Shown here: in pieces, positions 36,386-45,017 of the stretch
Layout: each line of letters starts with the position of its first letter
Numbering within the stretch: the first letter of the stretch is position 1
Origin: Brevibacillus panacihumi
Lineage (GTDB): Bacteria > Bacillota > Bacilli > Brevibacillales > Brevibacillaceae
Assembly (NCBI RefSeq): GCF_003710985.1
Contig: NZ_RHHT01000030.1
Location: 1 to 64,000, forward strand
DNA length: 64,000 nucleotides
Direction of reading: 5' to 3'
The notes under the pieces: model-generated
Seen by the model: the letters and a program-made list of their open reading frames with translations, nothing else
The model's database searches: none
Told to the model about the DNA's origin: nothing
Translations under genes and position numbers: made by a program

Positions 36386-36463
36386 GAAGGTCTATACTTG
36401 AATCAAGGGCACGAAACACATTCACATCTATCAAACCGCCCATCGAAATGGAGGCGTTTACAA

Positions 36464-37411
36464 ATGGCGAGACTGGAAGGGAAAGTAGCGATTATCACAG
36501 GCGGGGGCACTGGCATCGGGAAGGCCACAGCTCTTCGTTTTGCAAAAGAAGGAGCAAAGGTAATCGTCACGGACATCAATCAGGAAAGTGCCAGCAAGAC
36601 AGCAGCCGAAATTCAGGGAGCAGGGGGCGAGGCACAGGCGATTGCCCACGATGTTACGCGAGAGGAACAGTGGGAGCAAGTCGTGGCTGAAACGGTCAAG
36701 CATTACGGAAAAGTGGACATCCTGTTTAATAATGCAGGCATTTATATTATCAAACCGCTGGCAGAAATCACGCTGGAAGAATGGAATCGGCTGATGGCCA
36801 TCAACGTGACCGGTGTATTTTTGGGCATGAAGCACACGATGCCGGTCATGGCCAAACAAAAAAGCGGCTCTGTCATCAATGCTTCATCGATCGCGGGCTT
36901 GATTGGTGCTCCCGGCCATGTCCTGTACGGGGCAAGCAAAGGCGCTGTTCGCATCATGACGAAGGATGCAGCGATCGAGTATGCGTCTGCCGGTGTACGC
37001 GTCAATTCCATTCACCCGGGCTATATCGATACCGGAATGGTCGCCTATGCCTCGGAGGCTACGAAACACTCCAAAGAGGAATTGGCACAGGGCGTACCGA
37101 CTGGCCGACTGGGAACGGTCGAGGATGTATCCAACGTGGTGCTGTTCCTCGCTTCTGATGAATCGGCGCACGTCACCGGAGCCGAAATAGGACAGTTTGG
37201 ACATCCCAAGCTCGGGGAGACCATTGCTTCCATTATCGAGGAGTGCAAGCGCTTCCAAAAGCCATGGGGAATCTTTTGTCCCTCGATCGAACATGCAGAA
37301 GGCTGGATCCAGCGGGGAGCTTCGCTGGTGTTGGTCGGTTCGGATGCTTTATGGCTGTTGAACGGGATCAATAGTCTGAATGGTTGGAAGAGAAAGTATA
37401 GTCCGAAATGA
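36464..37411 (+). CDS. Chimaeric ORF: SDR joined to the C-terminus of an HpcH/HpaI-type aldolase
   Basis: A 315-residue reading frame. Residues 1-240 are a nearly complete short-chain dehydrogenase (TGGGTGIG, NNAG, YGASKGA, SDESAHVTGAEI). At about 37185-37195 the expected VDGG-type C-terminus is replaced by QFGHPKLGETIASIIEECKR, continuing to VLVGSDALWLLNGI, which matches the last 70 residues of HpcH/HpaI (2-oxo-acid) aldolases. This looks like an in-frame deletion that removed the end of an SDR gene and most of a following aldolase gene. The SDR half has lost its terminal strand, so activity is doubtful. GGAGG precedes ATG36464. Confidence 0.75.
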   Translation: MARLEGKVAIITGGGTGIGKATALRFAKEGAKVIVTDINQESASKTAAEIQGAGGEAQAIAHDVTREEQWEQVVAETVKHYGKVDILFNNAGIYIIKPLAEITLEEWNRLMAINVTGVFLGMKHTMPVMAKQKSGSVINASSIAGLIGAPGHVLYGASKGAVRIMTKDAAIEYASAGVRVNSIHPGYIDTGMVAYASEATKHSKEELAQGVPTGRLGTVEDVSNVVLFLASDESAHVTGAEIGQFGHPKLGETIASIIEECKRFQKPWGIFCPSIEHAEGWIQRGASLVLVGSDALWLLNGINSLNGWKRKYSPK

Positions 37412-37424
37412 AGGAGAGGCAACG

Positions 37425-38417
37425 ATGAAAAAGGCTTACTTTGCGGATAAGGAATGGTTAAGTGAGGAGCAATGGGCGATCGTCGAGCAGGAGTTCGCGC
37501 AGTCTGGCGTCGAGCTTGTCGGGAAGGAGTGGAAAACGGAAGAAGAGATTATTCGGGAAGGCAAGGATGCTCACGCGATTTTGGTGATTGCGCTGCCGAT
37601 TACTCGCAGGGTCATGGACGAACTGCCTGATTTGGAGGTCATTGTCCGCTGCGGCATCGGTCTTGATTGTGTCGATCTTCCTGCAGCTACCGAGAAGGGA
37701 ATCATCGTTTGCAATGTACCCGATTACTGTGTGGACGAAGTGTCCAACCACGCTCTGGCGCTCCTGCTGAATTTCAACAGACAGATCAAGGGATTTGCCA
37801 AAAGGGCCAAAGAAGGCGGCTACGGACCTGGGAATGAGATTGTGATTGAGCGCCTGGAGGGGAAAAATCTTGGCATCCTGGGCTATGGGAGAATCGGCCG
37901 AAGCCTGGCGAGGAAAGCATCGGCCCTGGGATTGAACATCGCCGTATACGATCCTTTTGTACAGTCGATTGCGGAAGAAAACGTTCAGTTGCATTCCTCT
38001 CTTCCAGAATTCCTGTCTGATTGCGACTACGTGTCGATTCACACCCCTCTTACCCCGGATACCTTTCATCTTTTCTCCTACGAGGAATTTGCACAGATGA
38101 AAAAATCTGCGGTCCTGATCAATGTCTCACGCGGGGCGATTGTCGACAAGGATGCGCTGTATGACGCTCTGACGACAGGGAAAATTGCGGGCGCGGGACT
38201 GGACGTCTGCGAGGGGGAGCCTGTAGACAGGGATGAGCCGTTGATCCACTTGGAGAATGTCATCTACACTCCGCATGTGGCGATGTTCTCCAGAGAATCC
38301 CTGGAAACGATGTACAGGCAAGTCTCGGCGCAGGCGATCCAGGCATTGGGCGGCGTCTGGCCGAACAATGTGGTCAACCAGAAGTTGAAAGATACCTGGC
38401 TGCAAAAAGAAAAATGA
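37425..38417 (+). CDS. D-2-hydroxyacid dehydrogenase (CtBP/SerA-like)
   Basis: A 330-residue NAD-dependent dehydrogenase. The cofactor motif is GILGYGRIGRSLARKA. The catalytic set is visible as the Arg in INVSRGAIVDKDAL, the Glu in VCEGEPVDRDEPL and the His in TPHVAMFS. It interconverts a 2-oxo acid and a D-2-hydroxy acid. AAGGAG lies before ATG37425, and the gene follows the SDR-aldolase chimaera by 13 nt. Together with the MFS transporter it suggests uptake and oxidation of a sugar acid or similar hydroxy acid. Confidence 0.85.
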   Translation: MKKAYFADKEWLSEEQWAIVEQEFAQSGVELVGKEWKTEEEIIREGKDAHAILVIALPITRRVMDELPDLEVIVRCGIGLDCVDLPAATEKGIIVCNVPDYCVDEVSNHALALLLNFNRQIKGFAKRAKEGGYGPGNEIVIERLEGKNLGILGYGRIGRSLARKASALGLNIAVYDPFVQSIAEENVQLHSSLPEFLSDCDYVSIHTPLTPDTFHLFSYEEFAQMKKSAVLINVSRGAIVDKDALYDALTTGKIAGAGLDVCEGEPVDRDEPLIHLENVIYTPHVAMFSRESLETMYRQVSAQAIQALGGVWPNNVVNQKLKDTWLQKEK

Positions 38418-38420
38418 TTC

Positions 38421-38478
38421 CCTGCAAGCACTCGACAGAATCGCTGGGAACGATCCGGTCGAGGGGAAAGCTTGCAGG
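38421..38478 (+). repeat. Inverted repeat in the gap before the MFS gene
   Basis: CCTGCAAGC and GCTTGCAGG are reverse complements about 40 nt apart, with further pairing (CTCGAC / GGTCGAG). There is no T run. It may fold in the mRNA and lower expression of the downstream gene, but this is weak evidence. Confidence 0.3.
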
Positions 38479-38569
38479 AAATCCAAAATTAGAAAAATAT
38501 CTTCCAAAGAATTGTATCATAGTTCGTTTGATTATAAAAAGGGGCGCCCCATCCATTGGAGGTATTCAA

Positions 38570-39880
38570 ATGTCTCAAATCACGACTGATGCGATCGAGC
38601 AGAGGACGATCCGGAAAATAACTCTGCGATTGATTCCTTTTCTGTTTCTCTTGTATATCATTGCTTACCTGGACCGTGTAAATATTGGCTATGCCGCCCT
38701 TGAGATGAATCAGGATCTCGGCATTACCAGTGAAGTGTTTGGAGCTGTAGCGGGAATTTTTTTTCTTGGCTATTTTCTGTTTGAAGTACCCAGCAATATC
38801 CTGTTGAACCGGCTTGGCGCCCGGGTCTGGATTGCGCGAATCCTGGTGTCGTGGGGAATCGTCGTGGTCATGACCGGCTTTGTGCAAAGCGCAGGCTATC
38901 TGTATGTCCTGCGGTTTTTGCTGGGTGTGGCAGAGGCGGGCTTTTTTCCCGGCATTGTCCTGTATATCACCTTTTGGTTCCCGGCCAGAGCACGTGGTCG
39001 TGCGATTGCCTTGTTTATGACCGCCATCGCTGCCTCCCAGATTATAGGAGCGCCGGTCTCCACCTGGCTGATGACAAACATTCACTGGTTTGGACTTGAG
39101 GGCTGGCGCTGGATGTTTATCCTGGAAGGCTTGCCGGCTGTTCTGCTCGGAATCGTCACTTATTTTTACCTGATTGATCGACCTGAAAAAGCAAAATGGC
39201 TGACCGCAGAAGAGAAGGACTGGCTGGTTCAGGAGCTGCAGAAGGATCGCAAGACCAACTCACAGGCCCACACCCATTCGACGAAAGAGAACTTGCAGGC
39301 GTTGAAAAACCCGAAGGTATGGTATTTGGCGATCATCTACTCTACGCTTGGGATCGGGCAGCTTGCCATCGCCTTCTGGTTGCCCACCATCTTGAAGGAT
39401 CTCGCCAGTGCTTTGTCAAACATCCAGATCGGATTGATTTCAATGCTGCCGAACATTGCGGCGGCAGTCGCGATGGTGTTTTGGGCAAGGCGCTCGGATC
39501 GAACCGGGGAGCGGTACATGCATGCGGCTATTCCCGCTCTGATCGGCGCTTTCGGATTGCTGATGATGGGCTTCATGCCCAACCCGGTCCTGTCGATGGT
39601 CATGCTCACCATAGCCATGGTTGGCATGTATTGTTTCTTTGGCCCTTTCTGGGCGTTGTCCAGCGTGTATTTGGGAGAAGCCGCTGTCATCGGCATCGCA
39701 GTGATCAACTCCATCGGAAATCTGGGAGGCTTCTTGGGTCCTTATGGAATGGGGATGATTACAGAAAGAACAGGCTCGGTCCAGATCGGCATCATCTTCT
39801 TGGGCGCTTCTGTACTGGTTTCGGCTATCATGGTGCTGATGATTCGGATGAAAAAGACAAATACGCATATCGAAGCCTGA
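38570..39880 (+). CDS. MFS transporter, anion:cation symporter (ACS) family
   Basis: A 436-residue transporter with 12 predicted spans. The N-terminal motif YIIAYLDRVNIGYAAL and FFLGYFLFEVPSNILLNRLG are typical of the ACS family, which takes up organic anions such as tartrate, galactarate and phthalate. GGAGG precedes ATG38570; the longer upstream frame overlaps the dehydrogenase stop and lacks a ribosome site. It ends the LysR-linked operon at a terminator. Confidence 0.87.
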   Translation: MSQITTDAIEQRTIRKITLRLIPFLFLLYIIAYLDRVNIGYAALEMNQDLGITSEVFGAVAGIFFLGYFLFEVPSNILLNRLGARVWIARILVSWGIVVVMTGFVQSAGYLYVLRFLLGVAEAGFFPGIVLYITFWFPARARGRAIALFMTAIAASQIIGAPVSTWLMTNIHWFGLEGWRWMFILEGLPAVLLGIVTYFYLIDRPEKAKWLTAEEKDWLVQELQKDRKTNSQAHTHSTKENLQALKNPKVWYLAIIYSTLGIGQLAIAFWLPTILKDLASALSNIQIGLISMLPNIAAAVAMVFWARRSDRTGERYMHAAIPALIGAFGLLMMGFMPNPVLSMVMLTIAMVGMYCFFGPFWALSSVYLGEAAVIGIAVINSIGNLGGFLGPYGMGMITERTGSVQIGIIFLGASVLVSAIMVLMIRMKKTNTHIEA

Positions 39881-39885
39881 TTGCT

Positions 39886-39925
39886 CAGCCAGCACAGTTT
39901 CCCTCACTGTGCCGGCTGTTTTTTT
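39886..39925 (+). terminator. Terminator after the MFS gene
   Basis: CAGCCAGCACAG / CTGTGCCGGCTG stem with one mismatch, followed by T7. Confidence 0.85.
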
Positions 39926-40059
39926 GTTCCTGCGCTTACAGAATTGACATTCCTCTGGAAGAAAACTAAAATACAAACAATTCAATCGCCTCCACGCTGA
40001 CGGAATCATTCACCGAATGAAAACGGAGCTGCATGTGAGGGAAAAGGTGGAACAAGCGC

Positions 40060-41358
40060 ATGTCGAAAAAAACGGATGAGATAGACAGTTACCTGAATTC
40101 TCCGGAAAAACAGGGATGGCTGTACAAACGGACGTTGATCATTGTTGTCATTTCACAAATATTCGGGGGAGCGGGGCTGGCAGCGGGCGTAACGGTTGGG
40201 GCCTTGCTGGCCCAGGACATGCTGGGGACAGACAGTTATGCGGGAATACCAGCGGCATTGCTGACGCTGGGATCTGCCGGAGCGGCGATGCTTGTCGGTC
40301 GGCTTTCGCAACGGTTCGGTCGCCGTGCCGGACTCGCGGCAGGATTCCTTGCCGGGGGGATTGGCGCCATCGGGGTCATTGTAGCTGCGGTGGATCGCAA
40401 TATTCTTCTGCTGTTTGCTTCGCTGCTCGTCTATGGCGCCGGGACAGCCACCAACCTGCAAGCCCGTTATGCCGGGACAGACCTGGCGAAGCCCAACCAA
40501 CGGGCGACTGCTGTCAGCATCGCGATGGTCTCGACGACATTTGGCGCTGTGGCAGGTCCCAACCTGGTGGATGTAATGGGCCGATTTGCCGAGTCGCTCG
40601 GTATTCCAGCGCTGGCAGGTCCTTTCATTTTGGGTGCCGCAGCCTTCATCCTCGCTGGATTGGTCCTTCTGTGCTTGCTCCGTCCGGATCCGTACGTAGT
40701 CGCAAAAGCGATTGCCGCCGCGCAGAAAAAAGAGCAGAATCAGTCGGCTGATGTGGCTTCCCCGACTCGGGGAAGTGCCAACCGGGGCATTATTGTCGGG
40801 GCGACGGTCATGATTTTGACGCAAATCGTAATGGTTGCGATCATGACGATGACACCCGTGCACATGATGCACCACGGACATGGGTTGAGCGAGGTTGGAT
40901 TGGTCATCGGCATCCATATCGGCGCGATGTATCTCCCATCTCTGTTGACGGGGGTGCTCGTCGACAAGATCGGACGAACGGCGATGGCCTATGCATCTGG
41001 AGGGATTCTCCTCGCCGCCGCTCTCCTTGCCGCGCTGGCACCTGCCGATTCCATGCTGCTTCTCATCGCCGCGCTCGCTTTGCTCGGCCTGGGCTGGAAC
41101 TTTGGCTTGATCAGCGGCACGGCGCTCATTGTCGATGCCACGGATCTGTCTACCCGAGCGAAAACGCAAGGCACGATCGATGTCTTGATCGCATTGGCTG
41201 GCGCATCTGGCGGAGCTCTATCCGGGATGATCGTAGCAAGCTCCAGTTATGCCACGCTCTCGTTTGCGGGGGGAGTCTTGTCGCTGCTGCTGATCCCGGT
41301 AGTAATCTGGTCCCGCAGCAACCGAAAAGCAGGGCAAAGCCAAAATCTGCCGATGTAA
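40060..41358 (+). CDS. MFS transporter of unknown substrate
   Basis: A 432-residue membrane protein with about 12 spans. An MFS loop motif is present (GRLSQRFGRRAGL), and a second signature VLVDKIGRTAMAYASGG occurs in the second half. The long cytoplasmic N-terminus is polar. It stands alone, between two terminators. It may be a drug or sugar exporter; the substrate cannot be predicted. Confidence 0.82.
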   Translation: MSKKTDEIDSYLNSPEKQGWLYKRTLIIVVISQIFGGAGLAAGVTVGALLAQDMLGTDSYAGIPAALLTLGSAGAAMLVGRLSQRFGRRAGLAAGFLAGGIGAIGVIVAAVDRNILLLFASLLVYGAGTATNLQARYAGTDLAKPNQRATAVSIAMVSTTFGAVAGPNLVDVMGRFAESLGIPALAGPFILGAAAFILAGLVLLCLLRPDPYVVAKAIAAAQKKEQNQSADVASPTRGSANRGIIVGATVMILTQIVMVAIMTMTPVHMMHHGHGLSEVGLVIGIHIGAMYLPSLLTGVLVDKIGRTAMAYASGGILLAAALLAALAPADSMLLLIAALALLGLGWNFGLISGTALIVDATDLSTRAKTQGTIDVLIALAGASGGALSGMIVASSSYATLSFAGGVLSLLLIPVVIWSRSNRKAGQSQNLPM

Positions 41359-41368
41359 ACAAGCAAGA

Positions 41369-41404
41369 AGCCGATTCCTCCTAGAGTGTGGAATCGGCTT
41401 TTTT
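41369..41404. terminator. Terminator between convergent MFS and oligopeptide-binding genes
   Basis: AGCCGATTCC / GGAATCGGCT perfect 10-bp stem, 11-nt loop, T6 on the plus strand and A/T-rich on the other side. Confidence 0.85.
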
Positions 41405-41423
41405 GATAGGCTCACATCTGCGC

Positions 41424-43061
41424 TTATTTTTCTACATAGGCGTATTTGAAGTAGGAGCCACCCAGCGGAAGAATCACAAAGTCTTTCACCTTGTCGTTTT
41501 TGATATAGGGATTACCGCGGAAGTGGATTGGTGCGACAGGCATTTCTTCCATTAAAATCTTCTCCGCGTCGAACATCAGCTTGTTGCGCTTTTCGGGGTC
41601 TGTTTCATAGTAGCTTTGATTCAACAGCTCGCGGTATTCCTGGTTGTCAAAGCGGACGACGTTGTTGCCGCCATCTTTGTCCTTGAACATCTCCAGGAAG
41701 TTGATAGGATCGTTGAAATCCGCGCCCCACAGCCAAATGCCGAATTGGTAGTTTCCTTCGAGGACGTCTGCGTAATAGACCTTCCATTCGGCTGTGCGAA
41801 TTTCCATGTCGATGCCGAGCGTGTGCTTCCATCTGTCCTGCAGGGCCTGGGCGATCTTTTTGTCTGTCTCGCCGACATCATAGTAGTACGTCAGTTTGGG
41901 GAATTCCTTCAGTCCGAGCTCCTGCATGCCTTCCGCCAGCAATTGCTTCGCTTTTTCCGGATCTTCCTTGAAGAAGCCGTCCGGGTTCAAGCCCATGGAT
42001 ACAGGGGACCAGCCGAAAGCGGGTGCAACTCCTGTCTGCAGAATGCCGTCGATGATCTCTTTTCGATCGATCGCATAGGCGAAGGCTTGGCGGATTTTTT
42101 TATTGGTGAAAGGCGGTTTGGTTGTATTAAAAATGACTCCCCGCGTCCCCGGATTGTCCGCCACGATAATTTTGCCTTCCTCTTTCAGCTTCCCGATCGC
42201 ATCTGGAGACAAGTTGAAGGCAGGGTACCCGCCCCAATCCAGATCGCCGTTTTCAAACATGGACAAGGCTGTGTTGGGGTCTTCGATCATGGCGATCTCG
42301 ATGCGGTCCAGCTTGACGTTGGCTTGATCCCAGTATGTTGGGCTTTTGCTGAATGCCATCTTGGCTTTGTGCTCCCAGACATCCATCACGAAGGGGCCGT
42401 TTCCAACAATGGTTTTGGCGTCATTCGCCCAGTCTGGATTGCTCTCAAGTGTCTTTTTATGCAGCGGATAATAGGTGGTAAAGGAGGTCAGCTCACGGAA
42501 ATAAGGCGTAGGGGCGCGCAGGGTGAACTCGAGCGTGTAGTCGTCCGTTGCCTTGACGCCGACGTCATCCAGCGAGCCTTTTCCTGTGTAATACTCCTCG
42601 GCCCCTTTGATATAGAATAGTTGATAAGCATAGTCTGCGGCAGTCTTGGGGTCGAGGTTTCGCTTGATCCCGTACTCGAAGTCATGCGCGGTGACCGGAT
42701 CGCCATTGCTCCATTTGGCATCTTTGCGGATGGTGAAGACGTAATGAGAGAAATCGGGGGATTGGGTAAAGCTCTCAGCCGTCGCATTGACCATCTCCCC
42801 TTGGCGATCGACAGCGGTCAACCCTTCAAACACCAGATTGATCATGTCCATGGAAGGAGCGTCGGAAGCAATGCCGGGGTCCAGTGTCGGCGGCTCACCG
42901 GGAATGCTCCAGTTCAGCACCATGGGTTCAGCTGGTGAAGGTTCGGCGACGGTCGGGGTACCATCTGCGGGTTTCGTCGTGTCGGTAGATGTTGTACTGC
43001 ACCCTGCTACCAGACTAAAGAGCAGGGCTGTGACAGAAATACGGAGTAGCCACTTTGGCAT
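41424..43061 (-). CDS. Oligopeptide ABC transporter substrate-binding lipoprotein (OppA-like)
   Basis: A 545-residue lipoprotein with lipobox SLVAGCST and a Thr/Pro-rich linker, followed by the SBP_bac_5 fold (LNWSIPGEPPTLDPGIASD, YVFTIRKDAKWSNGDPVTAHDFEYG, RQAFAYAIDRKEI). It binds oligopeptides outside the membrane. AGGAGG lies 6 nt before ATG43061. No permease or ATPase gene is adjacent, so it must use a transporter encoded elsewhere, as many orphan OppA paralogues do. Confidence 0.88.
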   Translation of the reverse strand: MPKWLLRISVTALLFSLVAGCSTTSTDTTKPADGTPTVAEPSPAEPMVLNWSIPGEPPTLDPGIASDAPSMDMINLVFEGLTAVDRQGEMVNATAESFTQSPDFSHYVFTIRKDAKWSNGDPVTAHDFEYGIKRNLDPKTAADYAYQLFYIKGAEEYYTGKGSLDDVGVKATDDYTLEFTLRAPTPYFRELTSFTTYYPLHKKTLESNPDWANDAKTIVGNGPFVMDVWEHKAKMAFSKSPTYWDQANVKLDRIEIAMIEDPNTALSMFENGDLDWGGYPAFNLSPDAIGKLKEEGKIIVADNPGTRGVIFNTTKPPFTNKKIRQAFAYAIDRKEIIDGILQTGVAPAFGWSPVSMGLNPDGFFKEDPEKAKQLLAEGMQELGLKEFPKLTYYYDVGETDKKIAQALQDRWKHTLGIDMEIRTAEWKVYYADVLEGNYQFGIWLWGADFNDPINFLEMFKDKDGGNNVVRFDNQEYRELLNQSYYETDPEKRNKLMFDAEKILMEEMPVAPIHFRGNPYIKNDKVKDFVILPLGGSYFKYAYVEK

Positions 43062-43323
43062 ATACACCCTCCTAGCATTTAAAAAATTTAGAAAATTCCT
43101 ACATTGAATTCAGGATAATAGAGGGATCACCAGGTGTCATTCACCATCATGTATAAATCGACTCGCGATTTACCTCCAAAAAATGCGGGCAGTCTCATAC
43201 AACTTGTTGTGAAGGACGAGTATACTTATGCCCGCCAAAGGTGATGGGAAGGGAGGTGTTGCCTGTACTGCCCTGGGCTTCCCGCAGGCTGAGGAAGGGC
43301 ATTTGTTCATTCGGGAGGAGGGG

Positions 43324-43503
43324 ATGGCATCGAGCAAGGAAAGCAGGCGGCAGGAAGTGGCGAAGGACCATAAGATCGTCTTGCCCAATCCAATGTATGG
43401 AGACTGGGAAAAGGCGATTGTGGAGAACAGGAAGAATCTGACTCAAGAGGAAACCAAAAAGATGAAAATTCGAGCGTTGTCAGAAGGGAAGATTGAGGAA
43501 TAG
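43324..43503 (+). CDS. Small charged hypothetical protein (59 aa)
   Basis: A 59-residue, Lys/Glu-rich protein (MASSKESRRQEVAKDHKIVL) with a central NPMYGDWEKA and helical C-terminus. GGAGGAGGGG directly precedes ATG43324. The frame is open upstream to 43228 but without a ribosome site there. No family was recognised. Confidence 0.55.
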   Translation: MASSKESRRQEVAKDHKIVLPNPMYGDWEKAIVENRKNLTQEETKKMKIRALSEGKIEE

Positions 43504-43666
43504 CCTGTCTTAGGTCATCCCCAAAACCGTTACTATTGACCTAATTGGAAAATGATTCCATGGAACCAAATAGGGAAAACCTAACTGTTCACGGTTTTTT
43601 TTCCTGAAGCTTGGTGATATGATATTTTAGTGTATTGGATTTCCCGCAAGAATGGAGGTGTTTTTC

Positions 43667-44026
43667 ATGCAATGGTATTTGAAGGTTCTGAAGGATTACG
43701 TGGCATTTACAGGTAGAGCCAGACGTAAAGAATACTGGATGTTCATCTTGTTCAACTTCATCGTGTCCATCGTGCTTTCCCTCGTGGAAAATATGATTGG
43801 AATTACCCAGGTATTAACCGGAATTTATTCATTAGCTGTTTTGTTGCCTAGCTTAGGTGTAACAGTTCGTCGACTGCACGATACAGGGAGAAGCGGCTGG
43901 TGGATTCTCATCGGTTTGATCCCGCTGATCGGTACGATTGTTCTGATCGTATTTATGTGCCAAGATAGCCAAGAGGACAACAAGTACGGAGCCAATCCAA
44001 AGGCTGCCGGAAATGCTTTCGTCTAA
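43667..44026 (+). CDS. DUF805-family inner-membrane protein
   Basis: A 119-residue protein with the DUF805 pattern: YLKVLKDYVAFTGRARRKEYW, two to three membrane spans, and VRRLHDTGRSGWW followed by LIPLIGTIVLI. The function of this widespread family is unknown. GGAGGTG precedes ATG43667. A T8 tract at 43593-43600 lies upstream and may be the end of the preceding small gene's transcript. Confidence 0.85.
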   Translation: MQWYLKVLKDYVAFTGRARRKEYWMFILFNFIVSIVLSLVENMIGITQVLTGIYSLAVLLPSLGVTVRRLHDTGRSGWWILIGLIPLIGTIVLIVFMCQDSQEDNKYGANPKAAGNAFV

Positions 44027-44035
44027 TGGGCATCA

Positions 44036-44067
44036 AGCCTCCCCCTTTTGCAGGGTGGAGGCTTTTT
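44036..44067 (+). terminator. Terminator after the DUF805 gene
   Basis: AGCCTCC / GGAGGCT stem followed by T5, 10 nt after the stop codon. Confidence 0.75.
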
Positions 44068-44075
44068 CATTTTCT

Positions 44076-45017
44076 TTACCTGACCACATCGCGCTTGGTA
44101 AATACGGTCCATGTCGTAAGGATGAAAGCAAGAAAGTAGATACTCAGGACAATGAGCGAAAATGGAAGCGTCATTCCTTCGATCAAGGGAGAACCCTCCA
44201 TGTACATCGACAAGGAAGTATTGGCGAACAGGGTATACTTGATCCAGTCGTATTTGACAGCCAATAAGCTGGTTGTCATTCCGCCCAATAGGAGAAGCAG
44301 CATCGTAATGCCAATCGCCAGCGAGGCGCTTCGGAAGACGCTGGAAATCATAAACGAGATCGTTGCCACAAACAACAACTCGACCGAATTCAAAAGATAC
44401 GCAGAGAATAGATGAAGAGCCATGTTTCCTTCTTGAACGTTGCCCTGGGCATCTGTGAACAGATAGGGAGTATCCCAATAAGCAAAATCATGGAAAAGTC
44501 CTTTGCAGGCAAAGGTTGCAGCAAACAGCATCACGAGCAGAAGCAGTGCAAACTGCAGGACGCTCACATATTTGGCCAGCAGGATTTTGGCCCGGCTGTG
44601 AGGCTTCACGAGAAGGGATTTGATCGTACCCCAGGCAAATTCATTCGCTACGATGCCTCCCGCTGCGAAAATCACGAACAGGCTGACGAGTGGAATCAAG
44701 GAGCTCCCTTCCTTCGTAAAGCTCCAGGGCGTGTACTCGAGCGGGACGATGCCGTGAGCTAAGGCGTATTCCTTTATTTTTATGTGATTTTCCATTTGCT
44801 TGACGACTTGGGGATTCGGCTCGTTTAGGATGCCGGCTTTCATCTGCTCGATGTCTCGCTCGACATGTGACCGCCATTGGGATACGTCTGGTGGAGGAGC
44901 GTCGTATTGGCTCACCACTCCGATGAGAGCAACGGTCAGCAGAAGGAGCGTCATCATAAGCCAGGTGCCGAATTTGGAATACAGCTTCATGTTTTCATTG
45001 CGCAGCAGTTTGTACAC
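44076..45017 (-). CDS. ABC-2 type permease
   Basis: A 313-residue permease. TM1 near residues 15-38 is followed by a large extracellular loop (about 40-105) and then about five further spans. The start is GTG45017, directly following the ATPase stop (TAAGTG). The architecture matches ABC-2 permeases of the bacitracin-resistance kind. It works with the ATPase encoded immediately upstream; the substrate is unknown. Confidence 0.78.
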   Translation of the reverse strand: MYKLLRNENMKLYSKFGTWLMMTLLLLTVALIGVVSQYDAPPPDVSQWRSHVERDIEQMKAGILNEPNPQVVKQMENHIKIKEYALAHGIVPLEYTPWSFTKEGSSLIPLVSLFVIFAAGGIVANEFAWGTIKSLLVKPHSRAKILLAKYVSVLQFALLLLVMLFAATFACKGLFHDFAYWDTPYLFTDAQGNVQEGNMALHLFSAYLLNSVELLFVATISFMISSVFRSASLAIGITMLLLLLGGMTTSLLAVKYDWIKYTLFANTSLSMYMEGSPLIEGMTLPFSLIVLSIYFLAFILTTWTVFTKRDVVR

